The notes beneath the pieces were generated by a model that did not search any database, was not told the DNA's origin, and worked only from the letters and a program-made list of their open reading frames with translations. A program made the translations under genes and the position numbers. A stretch of 64,000 nucleotides of DNA from Siminovitchia sp047228825 (lineage in GTDB: Bacteria > Bacillota > Bacilli > Bacillales > Bacillaceae_C), in the NCBI RefSeq assembly GCF_047228825.1, contig NZ_JBFEGN010000008.1, positions 1 through 64,000 of the forward strand, given 5' to 3'. Within the stretch, counting starts at the first letter, position 1. Each line of letters begins with the position of its first letter. Positions 34,403-43,923 of the stretch are shown piece after piece.

Positions 34403-35569
34403 TCAATACATCCTCTCAGATATTATTTGTTCAACTGGAACATACCCTTCTGCATATCCAAAATAAGACGGACCAAAAATTTCTAAACCTTTATCGGTAC
34501 GCATTCTTTCGTGTGCTGGAATTAGAATGATGGACCCCCGGTAACCGTATTTCATAATATCGGTTCTGATAGGTTCACCTGTTTCATTATCTAGAATAGC
34601 AATCAGATCAGGCGGCAAACACAATGTTTTTCCATCTACTTTTAAACGCAGCCATTCGTTTTGGAAATCTATTTCGGCAACTTTATTTTTATAATTTCCG
34701 ATTCCTTCCATACGAATCCTTCCGGAAGAAAAACCTTTTGTTGCTTCTCCGCCAAAGTCTCTATTTATATCGACTATTTTTCCGTCAAAAACTCGAAAAC
34801 TTTCTACATTTCTTGTCTCTTTTAATTTCTTTATCACTTTCTCGACCGGGTCGCCATGGTTTTCTCTTGCCTGCTTCACTGCGCGTCCAATTTCCCAAGC
34901 AATACTTTGAGAATATAAAATAGACTTTTCTTTGATTTCCTTTCCTGTTAAAGGATATGAGGCCTTCCAAGAAATGCCTCCATAGGCCATGGCGGCACTT
35001 CTGGCAATACTTTCTGCCCTTATATTATCTTCTTGGGTATCGATAATGGTCATATTCCCTCTATCATCTACTGATACTGCAGGGGAAGCATGGCTTCCGT
35101 TCGCTACCCATGATGTTTGATGCAACTCTGGAAAGGCTCTATTCATTCCGTCCACATCAACAACCGGAATGCCAAGCTCTCCCGCAATCGCATAAGCAAC
35201 CGTGGAATTGACCCCACCGCATTCAAAAGGCACAACAACCTCCAGCTCTTTATTAATATATTTGGATAATTGCTTAAATGCTTTCTCAAGTACATTTTGA
35301 GATGGCGGTTTTTCAGTAAGTACAATTGGTGCACCTAAACATCCGACACTTGCTCCGACAACATCATCAGGTAAATCTTCCGGATTAATTAAAACAATGT
35401 CTTTTCCTTTCTCTAATGTCCCCAGAGTCCAAAGGAGCCCGATTTCCGGATCTCCACCACCGCCAGTAGCCAGAATAGAGGCTCCCAATGTGATTTCCTC
35501 GATTGCTTCCTTATCGATTACTCGATAATTTTCAATCCCCCAACGTTCTAAAGTTTTATATACACTCAT
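34403..35569 (-). CDS. DUF917 (S-methyl-thiohydantoin desulfurase-like) protein, copy 2
   Basis: 388 aa. It shares the DUF917 marks of copy 1: EITLGASILATGGGGDPEIG, VGASVGCLGAPIVLTEKPP, VVDVDGMNRAFPELHQTS, AMAYGGISWKASYPLTGK, DINRDFGGEATKGFSSG and KYGYRGSIILIPAHERM. It follows the HyuA-like gene by 30 bp with a GGGAGG site. Two divergent DUF917 genes in one operon suggest a heteromer or two related substrates. Confidence 0.82.
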   Translation of the reverse strand: MSVYKTLERWGIENYRVIDKEAIEEITLGASILATGGGGDPEIGLLWTLGTLEKGKDIVLINPEDLPDDVVGASVGCLGAPIVLTEKPPSQNVLEKAFKQLSKYINKELEVVVPFECGGVNSTVAYAIAGELGIPVVDVDGMNRAFPELHQTSWVANGSHASPAVSVDDRGNMTIIDTQEDNIRAESIARSAAMAYGGISWKASYPLTGKEIKEKSILYSQSIAWEIGRAVKQARENHGDPVEKVIKKLKETRNVESFRVFDGKIVDINRDFGGEATKGFSSGRIRMEGIGNYKNKVAEIDFQNEWLRLKVDGKTLCLPPDLIAILDNETGEPIRTDIMKYGYRGSIILIPAHERMRTDKGLEIFGPSYFGYAEGYVPVEQIISERMY

Positions 35570-35599
35570 TCAAATAACCTCCCTTTCTGAATCCGACTC

Positions 35600-37195
35600 T
35601 CAGTTGAATATTTTCCCTTTAACTCTTACTCTGATTTTTTGCCTTTTACCGGGCATATAAGCGAATGGAATTTCTTCAATGTCAATTACTTCCGCAGTCT
35701 CTTTCAAACCGCCAGCACTTTCCAAATTGTTTTTAGCCATTTCAATAACATGGTTGATTGCTTCCTCGCGATCCTCTATCTCCAAATCAGCCACGCTTTC
35801 AGCGTACGCCCCTATCTCCGCAATAGTCGCTCCAACAGCACCACATACTTCAAAATGATTCGGATTGATTATTTCAGTTGTTCCTTCCACCCCTTCTTTA
35901 GGCATCGTCGTTGCTCCTCCACCAACGATAAGTGCCGGAATATCCTCTGGGGTTGTTTTCATTTGGTCAATTGTGATTTCTAACAGTTCTTTTATTTTTT
36001 CTGTTGAATGATCAACAAGCTCTGTTGAAAGTTCTTTAATTTTTTCTGGATGTGTTACAAAGTTGGTGTCAAAGATATCCAATTTTTCGTTCAAGCCACC
36101 CCTGGCAACCGCAATATCATGAACTGTTAAGATAGGACCGCCAAACGACTTTCCAAGTTTTACAAGATTATATCCTGTACTTTCCGGCCCTATTGCTAAA
36201 ACTTCTGTTCCTTTATTTTTAATGATTGTTCCACCACCTAAAGCAATGGAAAGGAGATCTGGACAGCGGATATTCGTTTTTACTCCACCGATTGATACTG
36301 TTATAGCGGACTCTCTTGGGAATCCGTCAACGATATAGCCCACATCTGTAGAAGTCCCGCCAACGTCTACGACAACGCCATCTTTAATACCAGATAAATA
36401 AACGGCTCCCCTTACACTTGCAGCTGGGCCAGATGCAACAGTAAAAATGGGGTAATCGATCGCAAAGTCCGAAGACATTACGCTGCCATCATTTTGAACA
36501 ACAAAAAGCGGCGCATTAATTCCTCTCCTTTCTGTGGCATTTTTTAACGCATTAATTGAGCGTTGCATGACTGAAATAACGGATGCATTAAGGATTGTAG
36601 AGTTTTCCCTTTCTAATATGGAAATAGTAGAAATGTTTTGAGACAAGGTGATATGAATATCTCCGAGCTCTTCTCTAATGATTTCAGATGCTTTATTTTC
36701 ATGATCAGGAATCATGGGAGAAAATACTCCTGTAATAGCAATCGAATCAACTGTTCCTATTAACCTTTGACAAGCGTTTCGAATCGCTTGCTCATCTAGC
36801 GGAACAATATCCCTCCCATCATACTCTGAACCTCCTCTTATGATGAATACGTTTTCATTTCCTCCAATTGCTTCAATTAAATCTTCTGGCCATCCTGTCA
36901 GTGGTGGAATAGCAGTTGTTGCAGGTGCAGCCAACCTAAATATGCCTACTTTGTTCAAATTTTTACGTTCGATAATAGCATTTGTTGTATGGGTCGTTCC
37001 GAAAGAAATCATACCAATTTCGATAGGCTCGACTTTACTGTCTTCTAATAAATCGTCCAGAGCATTAATAATGCCTGTTGTGACATCCTCCGTAGTTAAT
37101 GTTTTTGTTTTTGCTAATATTTCTTGGCCCTTAACAATCACACCATCTGTAAATGTTCCGCCCACATCAAAGCCGATTCTTACATCTTTTTCCAT
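35600..37195 (-). CDS. Hydantoinase/oxoprolinase A-like ATP-dependent protein (short form)
   Basis: 531 aa, a compact HyuA-type protein. The hydantoinase/oxoprolinase N region starts with RIGFDVGGTFTDGVIV (phosphate-1 loop of an actin-like ATPase) and SFGTTHTTNAIIERK. The hydantoinase A core has VASGPAASVRGAVYLSG, VVDVGGTSTDVG, ALGGGTII and VGGGATT. There is no C-terminal extension and no HyuB gene beside it, unlike cluster B. Such short forms are usually found with DUF917 genes, as here. ATP-dependent opening of a hydantoin-like ring is the inferred role. Confidence 0.84.
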   Translation of the reverse strand: MEKDVRIGFDVGGTFTDGVIVKGQEILAKTKTLTTEDVTTGIINALDDLLEDSKVEPIEIGMISFGTTHTTNAIIERKNLNKVGIFRLAAPATTAIPPLTGWPEDLIEAIGGNENVFIIRGGSEYDGRDIVPLDEQAIRNACQRLIGTVDSIAITGVFSPMIPDHENKASEIIREELGDIHITLSQNISTISILERENSTILNASVISVMQRSINALKNATERRGINAPLFVVQNDGSVMSSDFAIDYPIFTVASGPAASVRGAVYLSGIKDGVVVDVGGTSTDVGYIVDGFPRESAITVSIGGVKTNIRCPDLLSIALGGGTIIKNKGTEVLAIGPESTGYNLVKLGKSFGGPILTVHDIAVARGGLNEKLDIFDTNFVTHPEKIKELSTELVDHSTEKIKELLEITIDQMKTTPEDIPALIVGGGATTMPKEGVEGTTEIINPNHFEVCGAVGATIAEIGAYAESVADLEIEDREEAINHVIEMAKNNLESAGGLKETAEVIDIEEIPFAYMPGKRQKIRVRVKGKIFN

Positions 37196-37330
37196 TCAAT
37201 TCATTCCTTTCTTAAATGATGAAATTAAAACAGCTATTTTTGGTTCCTTAAGCCAATTGCTGTTCAAAACCCCCTTTTTCAACAACAAATTCTATATTTA
37301 TTATCTGTGATGAGACTACCTAATCATATA

Positions 37331-37350
37331 TAAGCCATTAACAAAGGTTT
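37331..37350 (-). promoter_or_regulatory. Candidate PucR-type operator upstream of the HyuA/DUF917 operon
   Basis: TAAGCCATTAACAAAGG followed by TTT. The core TTAACAAAGGTTT differs at one position from the reverse of the B. subtilis PucR box WWWCNTTGGTTAA. A 15/17 identical copy lies at 38790-38806 upstream of the dipeptidase gene. A separate TTGTA/TACAA inverted repeat lies next to it at 37360-37376. The 358-base gap 37196-37553 otherwise contains only the dipeptidase terminator. Confidence 0.45.
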
Positions 37351-37415
37351 TCCGCTTTGTTGTAAACGTTCTACAAATTTATTAAATTCCTATCCTTCCA
37401 AGATGAGCTGCGTTG

Positions 37416-37452
37416 AAAAAAATCTTGGGAAAGTCTATTCCCCAAGATTTTT
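37416..37452 (-). terminator. Terminator after the M19 dipeptidase gene
   Basis: AAATCTTGGG / CCCAAGATTT arms (with one extra C) and a loop of about 10 bases, T-rich on both sides. It ends the leftward dipeptidase transcript and could work on the plus strand too. Confidence 0.8.
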
Positions 37453-37553
37453 ATTAGTTTTATATGGCAATTAGCATGTTAAGGCTTTGTTTAAGCTCTT
37501 GATTTCGTCTGCTTTTTTCCCTCTACATCATTTATTTATCATTCTTCGTTTTT

Positions 37554-38633
37554 TTAATAGAATCTATCATTATTTCTTCTCTTAAAATCAATGGCTGTTC
37601 TCCAAACACGCGCAAAATTTTCCCAGGCAATTCCCTTTAAATCTGAATTAGAGAAACCTCGTTTTTTCATCTCACTAATCAGATTTGGAACATCTTCCGC
37701 TCCATTTAACCCGGGATTACCCGGTAATTCTCCTCCAATGCTTTCCAAGTCTTCATCATTCATATAATCTATAAAATCAAAACCAAAACTGAGATGTCTC
37801 GTTCCCACCAGATCCGCAATATAAACTGCGTGATCTATAAAACGGTCAACCCCAGGTCTGTCGGGGTCCACAAATGCCGAAAAGGCATTTAATCCAATCA
37901 CTCCATCTCGTTCAGCAATGGCTTTTATCTGATCATCGTTCAAATTTCGCGGAATATTACAGACCGAGCGGGCATTTGAATGAGAAGCAAATACTCCCGG
38001 GCCAGGATATGCGTCAAGGGCGTCCCAGAAAGACTTGTCATTTAAATGGGACAAATCAAGCATAACGCCCATTTTCGCCATATTTTTAAGTAATAAACGG
38101 CCTTTAGAAGTAATACCACGAACTTCGCCTTCACTTGGCCCATCAAGTCCTGTTAACCAAAATCCTTTTCTAGACTTTGACAGCTTTCTAGCCTCTGAAT
38201 AATCATATCCAGGATATCCGCTAGCGAATCCATTCGCTTCATTCCAGGTTAAAAGTCCGGAAGTTAAGCCAGCATTACATAATGCTAAAAATAAAGTTTC
38301 ATCTTCTTCCAGTGCAGCCATACCTTCAATAGTCAATAAAATTGCAAGCTTCCCTGCCTCTATTGCCCCTTGAGCATCTTCCGGGGTTTTAACGAGCACT
38401 AAACTTTCCGTAGATTCACTCAACTCAGCAGTTAATGCTTGAATCATTTCCCTTGTTCTTTCGGCTGCACGGTGTGCCTGGTCCAACTCAATCCATATAG
38501 TGAGCCCAAGTGCATTAATGCCCGCTATTTGGAGAATCGGCAAATGTCTTTTTTCTATTACTTGGCGTTCTCCTTTGGACCTTCTCCTCATTACATCCAA
38601 TAAAATATCACTATGCAAATCTATAAAATACAT
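37554..38633 (-). CDS. M19-family membrane-type dipeptidase
   Basis: 359 aa. Metal-site residues of the renal dipeptidase family are visible: HxD in IDLHSDILLD, Glu in TIEGMAAL, His in LDLSHLNDKSF and His in FASHSNARSV, plus GFDFIDYM. No signal peptide, so it acts in the cytosol. It hydrolyses dipeptides with broad, often D-residue-tolerant specificity. It sits between the PucR-type regulator and the HyuA/DUF917 operon in its own transcription unit and shares an upstream motif with that operon. Confidence 0.85.
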   Translation of the reverse strand: MYFIDLHSDILLDVMRRRSKGERQVIEKRHLPILQIAGINALGLTIWIELDQAHRAAERTREMIQALTAELSESTESLVLVKTPEDAQGAIEAGKLAILLTIEGMAALEEDETLFLALCNAGLTSGLLTWNEANGFASGYPGYDYSEARKLSKSRKGFWLTGLDGPSEGEVRGITSKGRLLLKNMAKMGVMLDLSHLNDKSFWDALDAYPGPGVFASHSNARSVCNIPRNLNDDQIKAIAERDGVIGLNAFSAFVDPDRPGVDRFIDHAVYIADLVGTRHLSFGFDFIDYMNDEDLESIGGELPGNPGLNGAEDVPNLISEMKKRGFSNSDLKGIAWENFARVWRTAIDFKRRNNDRFY

Positions 38634-38668
38634 TTTATTACCACCAATCTTTTTGGCCGAAGCTTTGC

Positions 38669-38692
38669 TTTCGCAAATATGGATTTGCGAAA
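38669..38692. promoter_or_regulatory. Perfect 10-bp inverted repeat upstream of the dipeptidase
   Basis: TTTCGCAAAT-ATGG-ATTTGCGAAA, 36 bp before the dipeptidase ATG. No T-run follows on the minus strand. It may be an operator or a 5'-UTR hairpin. Confidence 0.5.
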
Positions 38693-38789
38693 AAGTTTAG
38701 CCGTTCCTTTTTAAGTAGCGCACTTTTATTTTAATGAAGCTTCACGACAGGATATATGTTTTTTATTACAAAAAATTAAATGTATTATG

Positions 38790-38806
38790 TAATCCATTAA
38801 CAAATG
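38790..38806 (-). promoter_or_regulatory. Second copy of the TAAkCCATTAACAAAkG motif
   Basis: TAATCCATTAACAAATG, 15/17 identical to 37331-37347, about 157 bp before the dipeptidase start (the first copy is 137-165 bp before the HyuA-like start). The similar distance supports a shared regulator, possibly the PucR protein at 38989. The remaining part of the 355-base gap 38634-38988 holds the regulator's terminator and nothing else recognised. Confidence 0.45.
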
Positions 38807-38908
38807 CGGGAAATGATGCAATATATATGAAGCAGCTTAAGTGAAGAAAAGAGGGAATTTTTGAGGCTAAAAATATACAAACATTTCGGTCTCTAAATGG
38901 CCAGCATC

Positions 38909-38952
38909 AAAAAATCTGGTTATTGGGCAGAGAACCCCTTTGCTCTACCCAA
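38909..38952 (-). terminator. Terminator after the PucR-type regulator
   Basis: TTGGGTAGAG / CTCTGCCCAA stem (one mismatch) with a 10-base loop, followed on the minus strand by TAACCAGATTTTTT. Confidence 0.7.
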
Positions 38953-38988
38953 ATGAATTTTTTACTTCTTTTCTACTTGTCGTTTTAC

Positions 38989-40683
38989 CTATATTTGTTT
39001 TGAATATTGGGACAATAGCTTTAATGCAAAATAAATATTAAATCTTTTAGATGGATCAGTAAATATACTCTCATCTCCAAATATTTCTTTAATTTTTTGA
39101 ATTCTATATCTAACTGTGTTCGGATGGACATATAAATTTTCAGCCGTATCTTTATAATTTAAATTATGATCAATAAATCTTTCTAAGGTGATTAGCAGTT
39201 CATATTGCTGGCTCGATTCCAGCGCTAATATTGGATGCAATATTTTTTCATAGTATTTTATTAAATAATCATCTTTTTCATAATTTGTGAAAATTTGCAA
39301 AAATCCAATGTCATCAAAACTAGTAATTTTTTTCTTATGTTTTTTACCATATTCTATCGCAGCTAATGATTCTTTAAACAACATGTACAAGTTATCCGTT
39401 TCTGAAGAGCTTAAACCTATACAACAGTTCATGAACGAAAAATGATTCCTCATGATGTCGACTAATTTTTGAGTAAGTTCATGTTTATAATGTTTCGTCC
39501 CAGATGAAATAAACACAACGAGATAATCCTTATACCAGGATGAAAAGTCGCTTTTTGGCAAATATAGTTCAATATATTTAGTAATCCGCATTTTAAGATT
39601 CTTCACATACTTCATATGGTCTATTTTATTATCAACTTGTTCAAAGGTGACATCCATCACAATAATTACTGATTTATCACTTATTTTTAAATCAAGTTTT
39701 TCATAAAGCATTTCCGCTTGTTTTAAGTTATTTTTTTCAAAAAGTTCCCGATTGGCGGAAGCTTCCATTCTTGTTTTTTCTTCATAGGAGTTGGAGTTGT
39801 CTTTATCTATAGATAGCGCTTCCACAGTTGTTTTTAATAATTCGTAAGAAAAAAATTGATTGGAGTCTAATAAGATAAAGATGACGGATCTAAGATAATT
39901 GTTATTCGTGATTGGTTCTGCTATTATTTTTGTGAAATTACCGCTCTCTGCTATCTCTATAATGATTCTGTTGCCATTTATAAAAAGTTTAAATACATCC
40001 TCTTGATTAACAAATGCTGTAAAATGGCTACTTTTAAATAATTGTAATAACCTCGAGGATCTGCTCAAATGGTCAACGGTAACCGGACTCATACTTACAT
40101 CTGTGAGAAGCATTTCGACATTAGATAGTTTTTGTATTCTATAGAGAGCATCTTTGAGGTGTATGTTGTGTGATAAATATTGAAAGTATATTTTATTTAT
40201 TTCCTTCAGTACATCAATTCCACTATTTTGCTCTTTTAATTCCAGCTTAAAAATCAACTCAATGATTTCAGCATAAGTAACATTAGGAAATACTTGGAAA
40301 ATAGGAAAATTAAAGCGCTTTGCATAAAGAATTGTTTCTTCAAAAATTTGATATTTCTTATGATTATTACCCGGGTGAAATGCGAGGCAAGCAACATTAC
40401 CGTTAATTAGTTTTTCTAGAAGTGAAATTTGAAGCTCCTTTGTGTTAAAATTTTGCAATGTCGTAAGTGCTAGTTCATCACCTTTTAACCATGAACTAAA
40501 CTCTTTTAATTCTATAACAGATACCTTTTTAATCACTCTCTCACATTTTGCAGGAACGAAAACTGCTTGGAAAATGGAGTCAATTTGCGAAATTTTTTCT
40601 ACACTTACACCTTTGTTTATAACATTTAATTGTTCATGTTGAATATCCCGATCCCCAACAACCCTGTAAGTAATTTTCAACAA
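38989..40683 (-). CDS. PucR-family transcriptional regulator
   Basis: 564 aa from a TTG at 40683, six bases after AGGGGG; an ATG at 40689 directly abuts that site, and the open frame extends to 40818 without a ribosome binding site. PucR N domain with DELALTTLQNFN, a long poorly conserved middle (about 130-500), and a C-terminal helix-turn-helix NYKDTAENLYVHPNTVRYRIQKI. More AT-rich and Lys/Ile/Asn-rich than its neighbours. Position next to the dipeptidase and HyuA/DUF917 operon makes it their probable regulator. Confidence 0.83.
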   Translation of the reverse strand: MLKITYRVVGDRDIQHEQLNVINKGVSVEKISQIDSIFQAVFVPAKCERVIKKVSVIELKEFSSWLKGDELALTTLQNFNTKELQISLLEKLINGNVACLAFHPGNNHKKYQIFEETILYAKRFNFPIFQVFPNVTYAEIIELIFKLELKEQNSGIDVLKEINKIYFQYLSHNIHLKDALYRIQKLSNVEMLLTDVSMSPVTVDHLSRSSRLLQLFKSSHFTAFVNQEDVFKLFINGNRIIIEIAESGNFTKIIAEPITNNNYLRSVIFILLDSNQFFSYELLKTTVEALSIDKDNSNSYEEKTRMEASANRELFEKNNLKQAEMLYEKLDLKISDKSVIIVMDVTFEQVDNKIDHMKYVKNLKMRITKYIELYLPKSDFSSWYKDYLVVFISSGTKHYKHELTQKLVDIMRNHFSFMNCCIGLSSSETDNLYMLFKESLAAIEYGKKHKKKITSFDDIGFLQIFTNYEKDDYLIKYYEKILHPILALESSQQYELLITLERFIDHNLNYKDTAENLYVHPNTVRYRIQKIKEIFGDESIFTDPSKRFNIYFALKLLSQYSKQI

Positions 40684-41067
40684 GACCATCCCCCTTTTAG
40701 TTCTCCGCAAAAAATCGTATATAATCCAGGCTGATTTTCTAGAAAAATCTTTTGTCGCAAATTGTATGAAAAAATAATTTTTAACAATCCAATTGGACCT
40801 TGGGGACCTTATAAACATATTTTAACACAATCAAAATATGTCTATTAAATGTACATTTTGCATATTCATATCAGATTTTAGAATTCGCTCAGATGCGCCC
40901 CATAGCTTCATTTCCTGATTAACCATTAGACTATCATACCCTTAGAGTTGTTCTGCTTATTGTACATTCAAAGTACGGTAGAAATTAAAATATAACAGCA
41001 GTCTTTACAATGCAGCGCTGGAAAAATGAGATAAAGCTTGATTGACGCCAATATGTTCACGTGTTTC

Positions 41068-42453
41068 TTAAACCCGAACATTATACTCCTTAATTTTTTT
41101 GTAGAGGGTCACTCTCGAAATGCCTAGCTTTTTGGCTGCAGCACTTTTGTTGCCGTAAGTTTCTATGAGCGCCTCTTCTATTCTTTCTTTTTCTAAAAGC
41201 GCCTTTTCTTGAAGGAGTCTCTCGGGCTTTTCTTCCTTCGGCAGTTCTTTCTTTGTACCGATTGGAAATATATGAATAAGATCTTCTGCTGAAACTGTTT
41301 CTTTATCAGTAAATATCATCATTCGTTCTACTACATTTTTTAATTCTCTAACATTACCGGGCCAGTGATAACTCATAAACATCGTCATGGCACTTTCTGA
41401 AAGAGATGGTTCTGTTTTATCATACTTGGCAGCAAACTCCTGAATAAAATTTCTCACTAAGATGGGAATGTCTTCAATCCTCTCCCTAAGCGGGGGAATT
41501 TTCAATGTTACCACATTGAGACGGTAGTATAAATCCTCACGAAACGTACCTTGTTTAACCATACTCATGAGATCACTATTAGTGGCTGCCACAACCCGAA
41601 TATCTACCTTGATCGGTTCATTTCCCCCAACGCGATAAACCTCTCTTTCTTGTAAGACCCTTAATAGCTTTACTTGCATATCGAGAGGCAGCATGCCGAT
41701 TTCATCTAAAAATAAAGTACCGCCGTCTGCCATTTCCACTTTTCCAGCTTTACCTTTTTTAGAAGCACCTGTGAAAGATCCTTTTTCGTAGCCAAAGAAC
41801 TCACTTTCGAACAACGCCTCTGGTATAGCACCGCAATTGACCGGAATAAAAGGTTGCTCTTTTCTCAAACTCGCTTCATGAATACCTTGGGAAAATAACT
41901 CTTTCCCAACACCGCTTTCTCCTTGAATTAAAACGGTCGCATCTGTTTTAGCCACCTTAAGGGTCAGTTCTTTCGTTTGCCTTATAGCGGTACTATTGCC
42001 TTTAATATCGGATAAAGGTCCAATTTTTCCTTGTACATTATATTGTTGTTTTAATTTTTGTAATTGTGTAGTCTTCAATGTTAGCTTCTCGTTTAATTTC
42101 ACAATACTAGTAATATCCTGGTCTATCGAAATAGCCCCGATCAGGTTCCCGGTTTCATCAAAAATAGGAGATGAACTTATTAATACATGTTTATCCGGGC
42201 GAGGCTGATGATAGGCATTAAAAACGGGTTTTTTTGTTTCCAAGATTTCTAGAACTTTTAAATCCTCTTTATTAAAAAACTCACTAATTTTTTTTCCTTT
42301 TATTTCTTTAAATGGGATACTGTAAATGAATTCAGCCTGCTTACTCCAATACATTACTTCTCCTAATGCATTCACAATTGTGACCGCATCCGGGCTTATT
42401 TTAATAAGCGTTCTTATGTAGTGGATTAAATAATCATGTGACATGTGACTCAT
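41068..42453 (-). CDS. Sigma-54-dependent activator of the proline racemase gene
   Basis: 461 aa. One PAS domain (about 10-120, DAVTIVNALGEVMYWSK), AAA+ domain with Walker A GESGVGKE, sigma-54 contact loop GYEKGSFTGASKK (GSFTGA rather than the common GAFTGA), Walker B GTLFLDEIGM and R-finger region, then Fis-type helix-turn-helix GNKSAAAKKLGISRVTLYKK. It is divergent from the racemase gene, whose promoter is a -24/-12 type with a palindrome in the shared 185-bp gap. Starts at the ATG after AGGGGGATC. Confidence 0.9.
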   Translation of the reverse strand: MSHMSHDYLIHYIRTLIKISPDAVTIVNALGEVMYWSKQAEFIYSIPFKEIKGKKISEFFNKEDLKVLEILETKKPVFNAYHQPRPDKHVLISSSPIFDETGNLIGAISIDQDITSIVKLNEKLTLKTTQLQKLKQQYNVQGKIGPLSDIKGNSTAIRQTKELTLKVAKTDATVLIQGESGVGKELFSQGIHEASLRKEQPFIPVNCGAIPEALFESEFFGYEKGSFTGASKKGKAGKVEMADGGTLFLDEIGMLPLDMQVKLLRVLQEREVYRVGGNEPIKVDIRVVAATNSDLMSMVKQGTFREDLYYRLNVVTLKIPPLRERIEDIPILVRNFIQEFAAKYDKTEPSLSESAMTMFMSYHWPGNVRELKNVVERMMIFTDKETVSAEDLIHIFPIGTKKELPKEEKPERLLQEKALLEKERIEEALIETYGNKSAAAKKLGISRVTLYKKIKEYNVRV

Positions 42454-42496
42454 GATGATCCCCCTGTAAAGTTGTTAATTTTATGTTAACACCAAT

Positions 42497-42512
42497 TTTA
42501 CATTTTTGTAAA
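42497..42512. promoter_or_regulatory. Candidate activator-binding palindrome (UAS)
   Basis: TTTACA-TTTT-TGTAAA, 71-86 bp upstream of the -24/-12 promoter at 42583. A closely related site lies at 53738-53752 beside another sigma-54 activator gene. Confidence 0.55.
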
Positions 42513-42582
42513 CTTATATTACAATTCTATCATACTGCATAATGAAAGCCTTATCATATAACCTTTGGAATGCCTTTTTTGT

Positions 42583-42598
42583 TGGCATGGTATTTGCG
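42583..42598 (+). promoter_or_regulatory. Sigma-54 promoter of the proline racemase gene
   Basis: TGGCATGGTATTTGCG: GG and GC separated by 10 bases and a good match to TGGCACG-N4-TTGCA. The gene starts 41 bp downstream. Confidence 0.88.
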
Positions 42599-42638
42599 TA
42601 TATAACTCTATGAACTATTAGTAGGAGGTTCTGAAGAG

Positions 42639-43622
42639 ATGGTTGATAAATATGGCTTCATTGAAACAGTTGACGCACACACGATGGGAGAAGCCGCTAG
42701 AATTATAGTTGGAGGCATTCCAGTGATTAATGGTCAAACGATGATGGAGAAGAAACAGTATGTGCAAGCAGAGATGGATCATCTCCGCAAGCTTCTGATG
42801 CATGAGCCAAGAGGGCATTTAAACATGTTTGGCGCTATTTTAACCGAACCTTGCGAAGAAAAATGTGATCTTGGCGTCTTGTTTATGGATAGTGGCGGCT
42901 ACTTAAATATGTGCGGCCACGGAACCATCGCCGCCATAACGGTGGCCATACAAACCGGTCGCCTTGAAAAAAAAGATAAAGTGCTGCTCAATACGCCTTC
43001 AGGAATGGTAGAGTGTTTCGTCACATACGAAAACGACAAAGTGAAGGAAGTTTCCTTTGTAAACGTACCGGCCTTCTTACTTGAAAAAGATATAAAAATT
43101 CTAGTAAAAGACGAGGGCTGGGTCACAGTAGATATTGCTTTTGGAGGCAGCTTTTTCGCTATCGTTGGGGCAAAGCAGTTTGACCTTCATTTGGATATTG
43201 AGGAACAGGATAGAATTACTGCTCTTGGAATGGCCATCAAAGATGCCGCTAATGAGCAATTGACCATTTCCCACCCAGAAATACCTGAAATTAACACTGT
43301 AGATCTTGTCGAATTTAGTTTGCAACTAGGAGCGAATCATTATAAGAATACTGTGGTTTTTGGGGAAGGACAAATCGACCGATCACCTTGCGGAACAGGA
43401 ACATGTGCAAAACTGGCAACCCTCGATTTAAAGCGAGGAGAGCAAATCATTCAGGAAAGCATCATTGGGTCCCAATTTAAAGGAACCGTAGTGGACTTCA
43501 CTAAAGTGAAGAACTATGAAGCGATTATTCCTAAAATCACCGGTTCTGCATGGATTACAGGATTTCATAAATTTTCGCTGGAAGCCACCGACCCTTATAC
43601 TGAAGGCTTCTTATTGAAATAA
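42639..43622 (+). CDS. Proline racemase family enzyme
   Basis: 327 aa. Both catalytic cysteines are present: C92 in LNMCGHGTIA and C251 in DRSPCGTGTC, so it is a 1,1-proton-transfer racemase/epimerase. The N-terminal AHTMGEAARIIVGGIPVING is closer to true proline racemase (HTMGEP..VGGIP.ING) than to 4-hydroxyproline epimerase (HTGG). It interconverts L- and D-proline or a close analogue. The BrnQ-type carrier gene follows on the same strand. Sigma-54 promoter and divergent activator make it inducible. Confidence 0.85.
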   Translation: MVDKYGFIETVDAHTMGEAARIIVGGIPVINGQTMMEKKQYVQAEMDHLRKLLMHEPRGHLNMFGAILTEPCEEKCDLGVLFMDSGGYLNMCGHGTIAAITVAIQTGRLEKKDKVLLNTPSGMVECFVTYENDKVKEVSFVNVPAFLLEKDIKILVKDEGWVTVDIAFGGSFFAIVGAKQFDLHLDIEEQDRITALGMAIKDAANEQLTISHPEIPEINTVDLVEFSLQLGANHYKNTVVFGEGQIDRSPCGTGTCAKLATLDLKRGEQIIQESIIGSQFKGTVVDFTKVKNYEAIIPKITGSAWITGFHKFSLEATDPYTEGFLLK

Positions 43623-43923
43623 TAGAACTCTAAAAGTATCGGTTGGAAAAGTGAAAATAAGTGAATACGATCATTGTCTCCACAACAAGTTTTACATGTA
43701 CAAGTGGCAATGCTCTCCTCCATCATAGACCCAACTGGAAAGATGAAGAAGAAGCGTGGATAGCCGTTTTTATACTATTCTCTTTTACAAAAATGGAATA
43801 AACAAAAGCGGAATGGCTAAAGGCCTTTCCACTCAAAGAACTAGATGCAAACGTGTTTAGCAGTGATTGCAATCGTTTTCAACAAAGGCACACATGACAA
43901 CCAATAGAGGAAGGGGAAAAAGA

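Noticed and set aside
37360..37376. cre site at TTGTAAACGTTCTACAA
   Set aside because: The spacing and the final CA do not fit the cre consensus; kept only as an inverted repeat.
43666..43745. 25-codon GTG ORF with Cys and His residues between racemase and carrier
   Set aside because: No ribosome binding site and too short to distinguish from chance.
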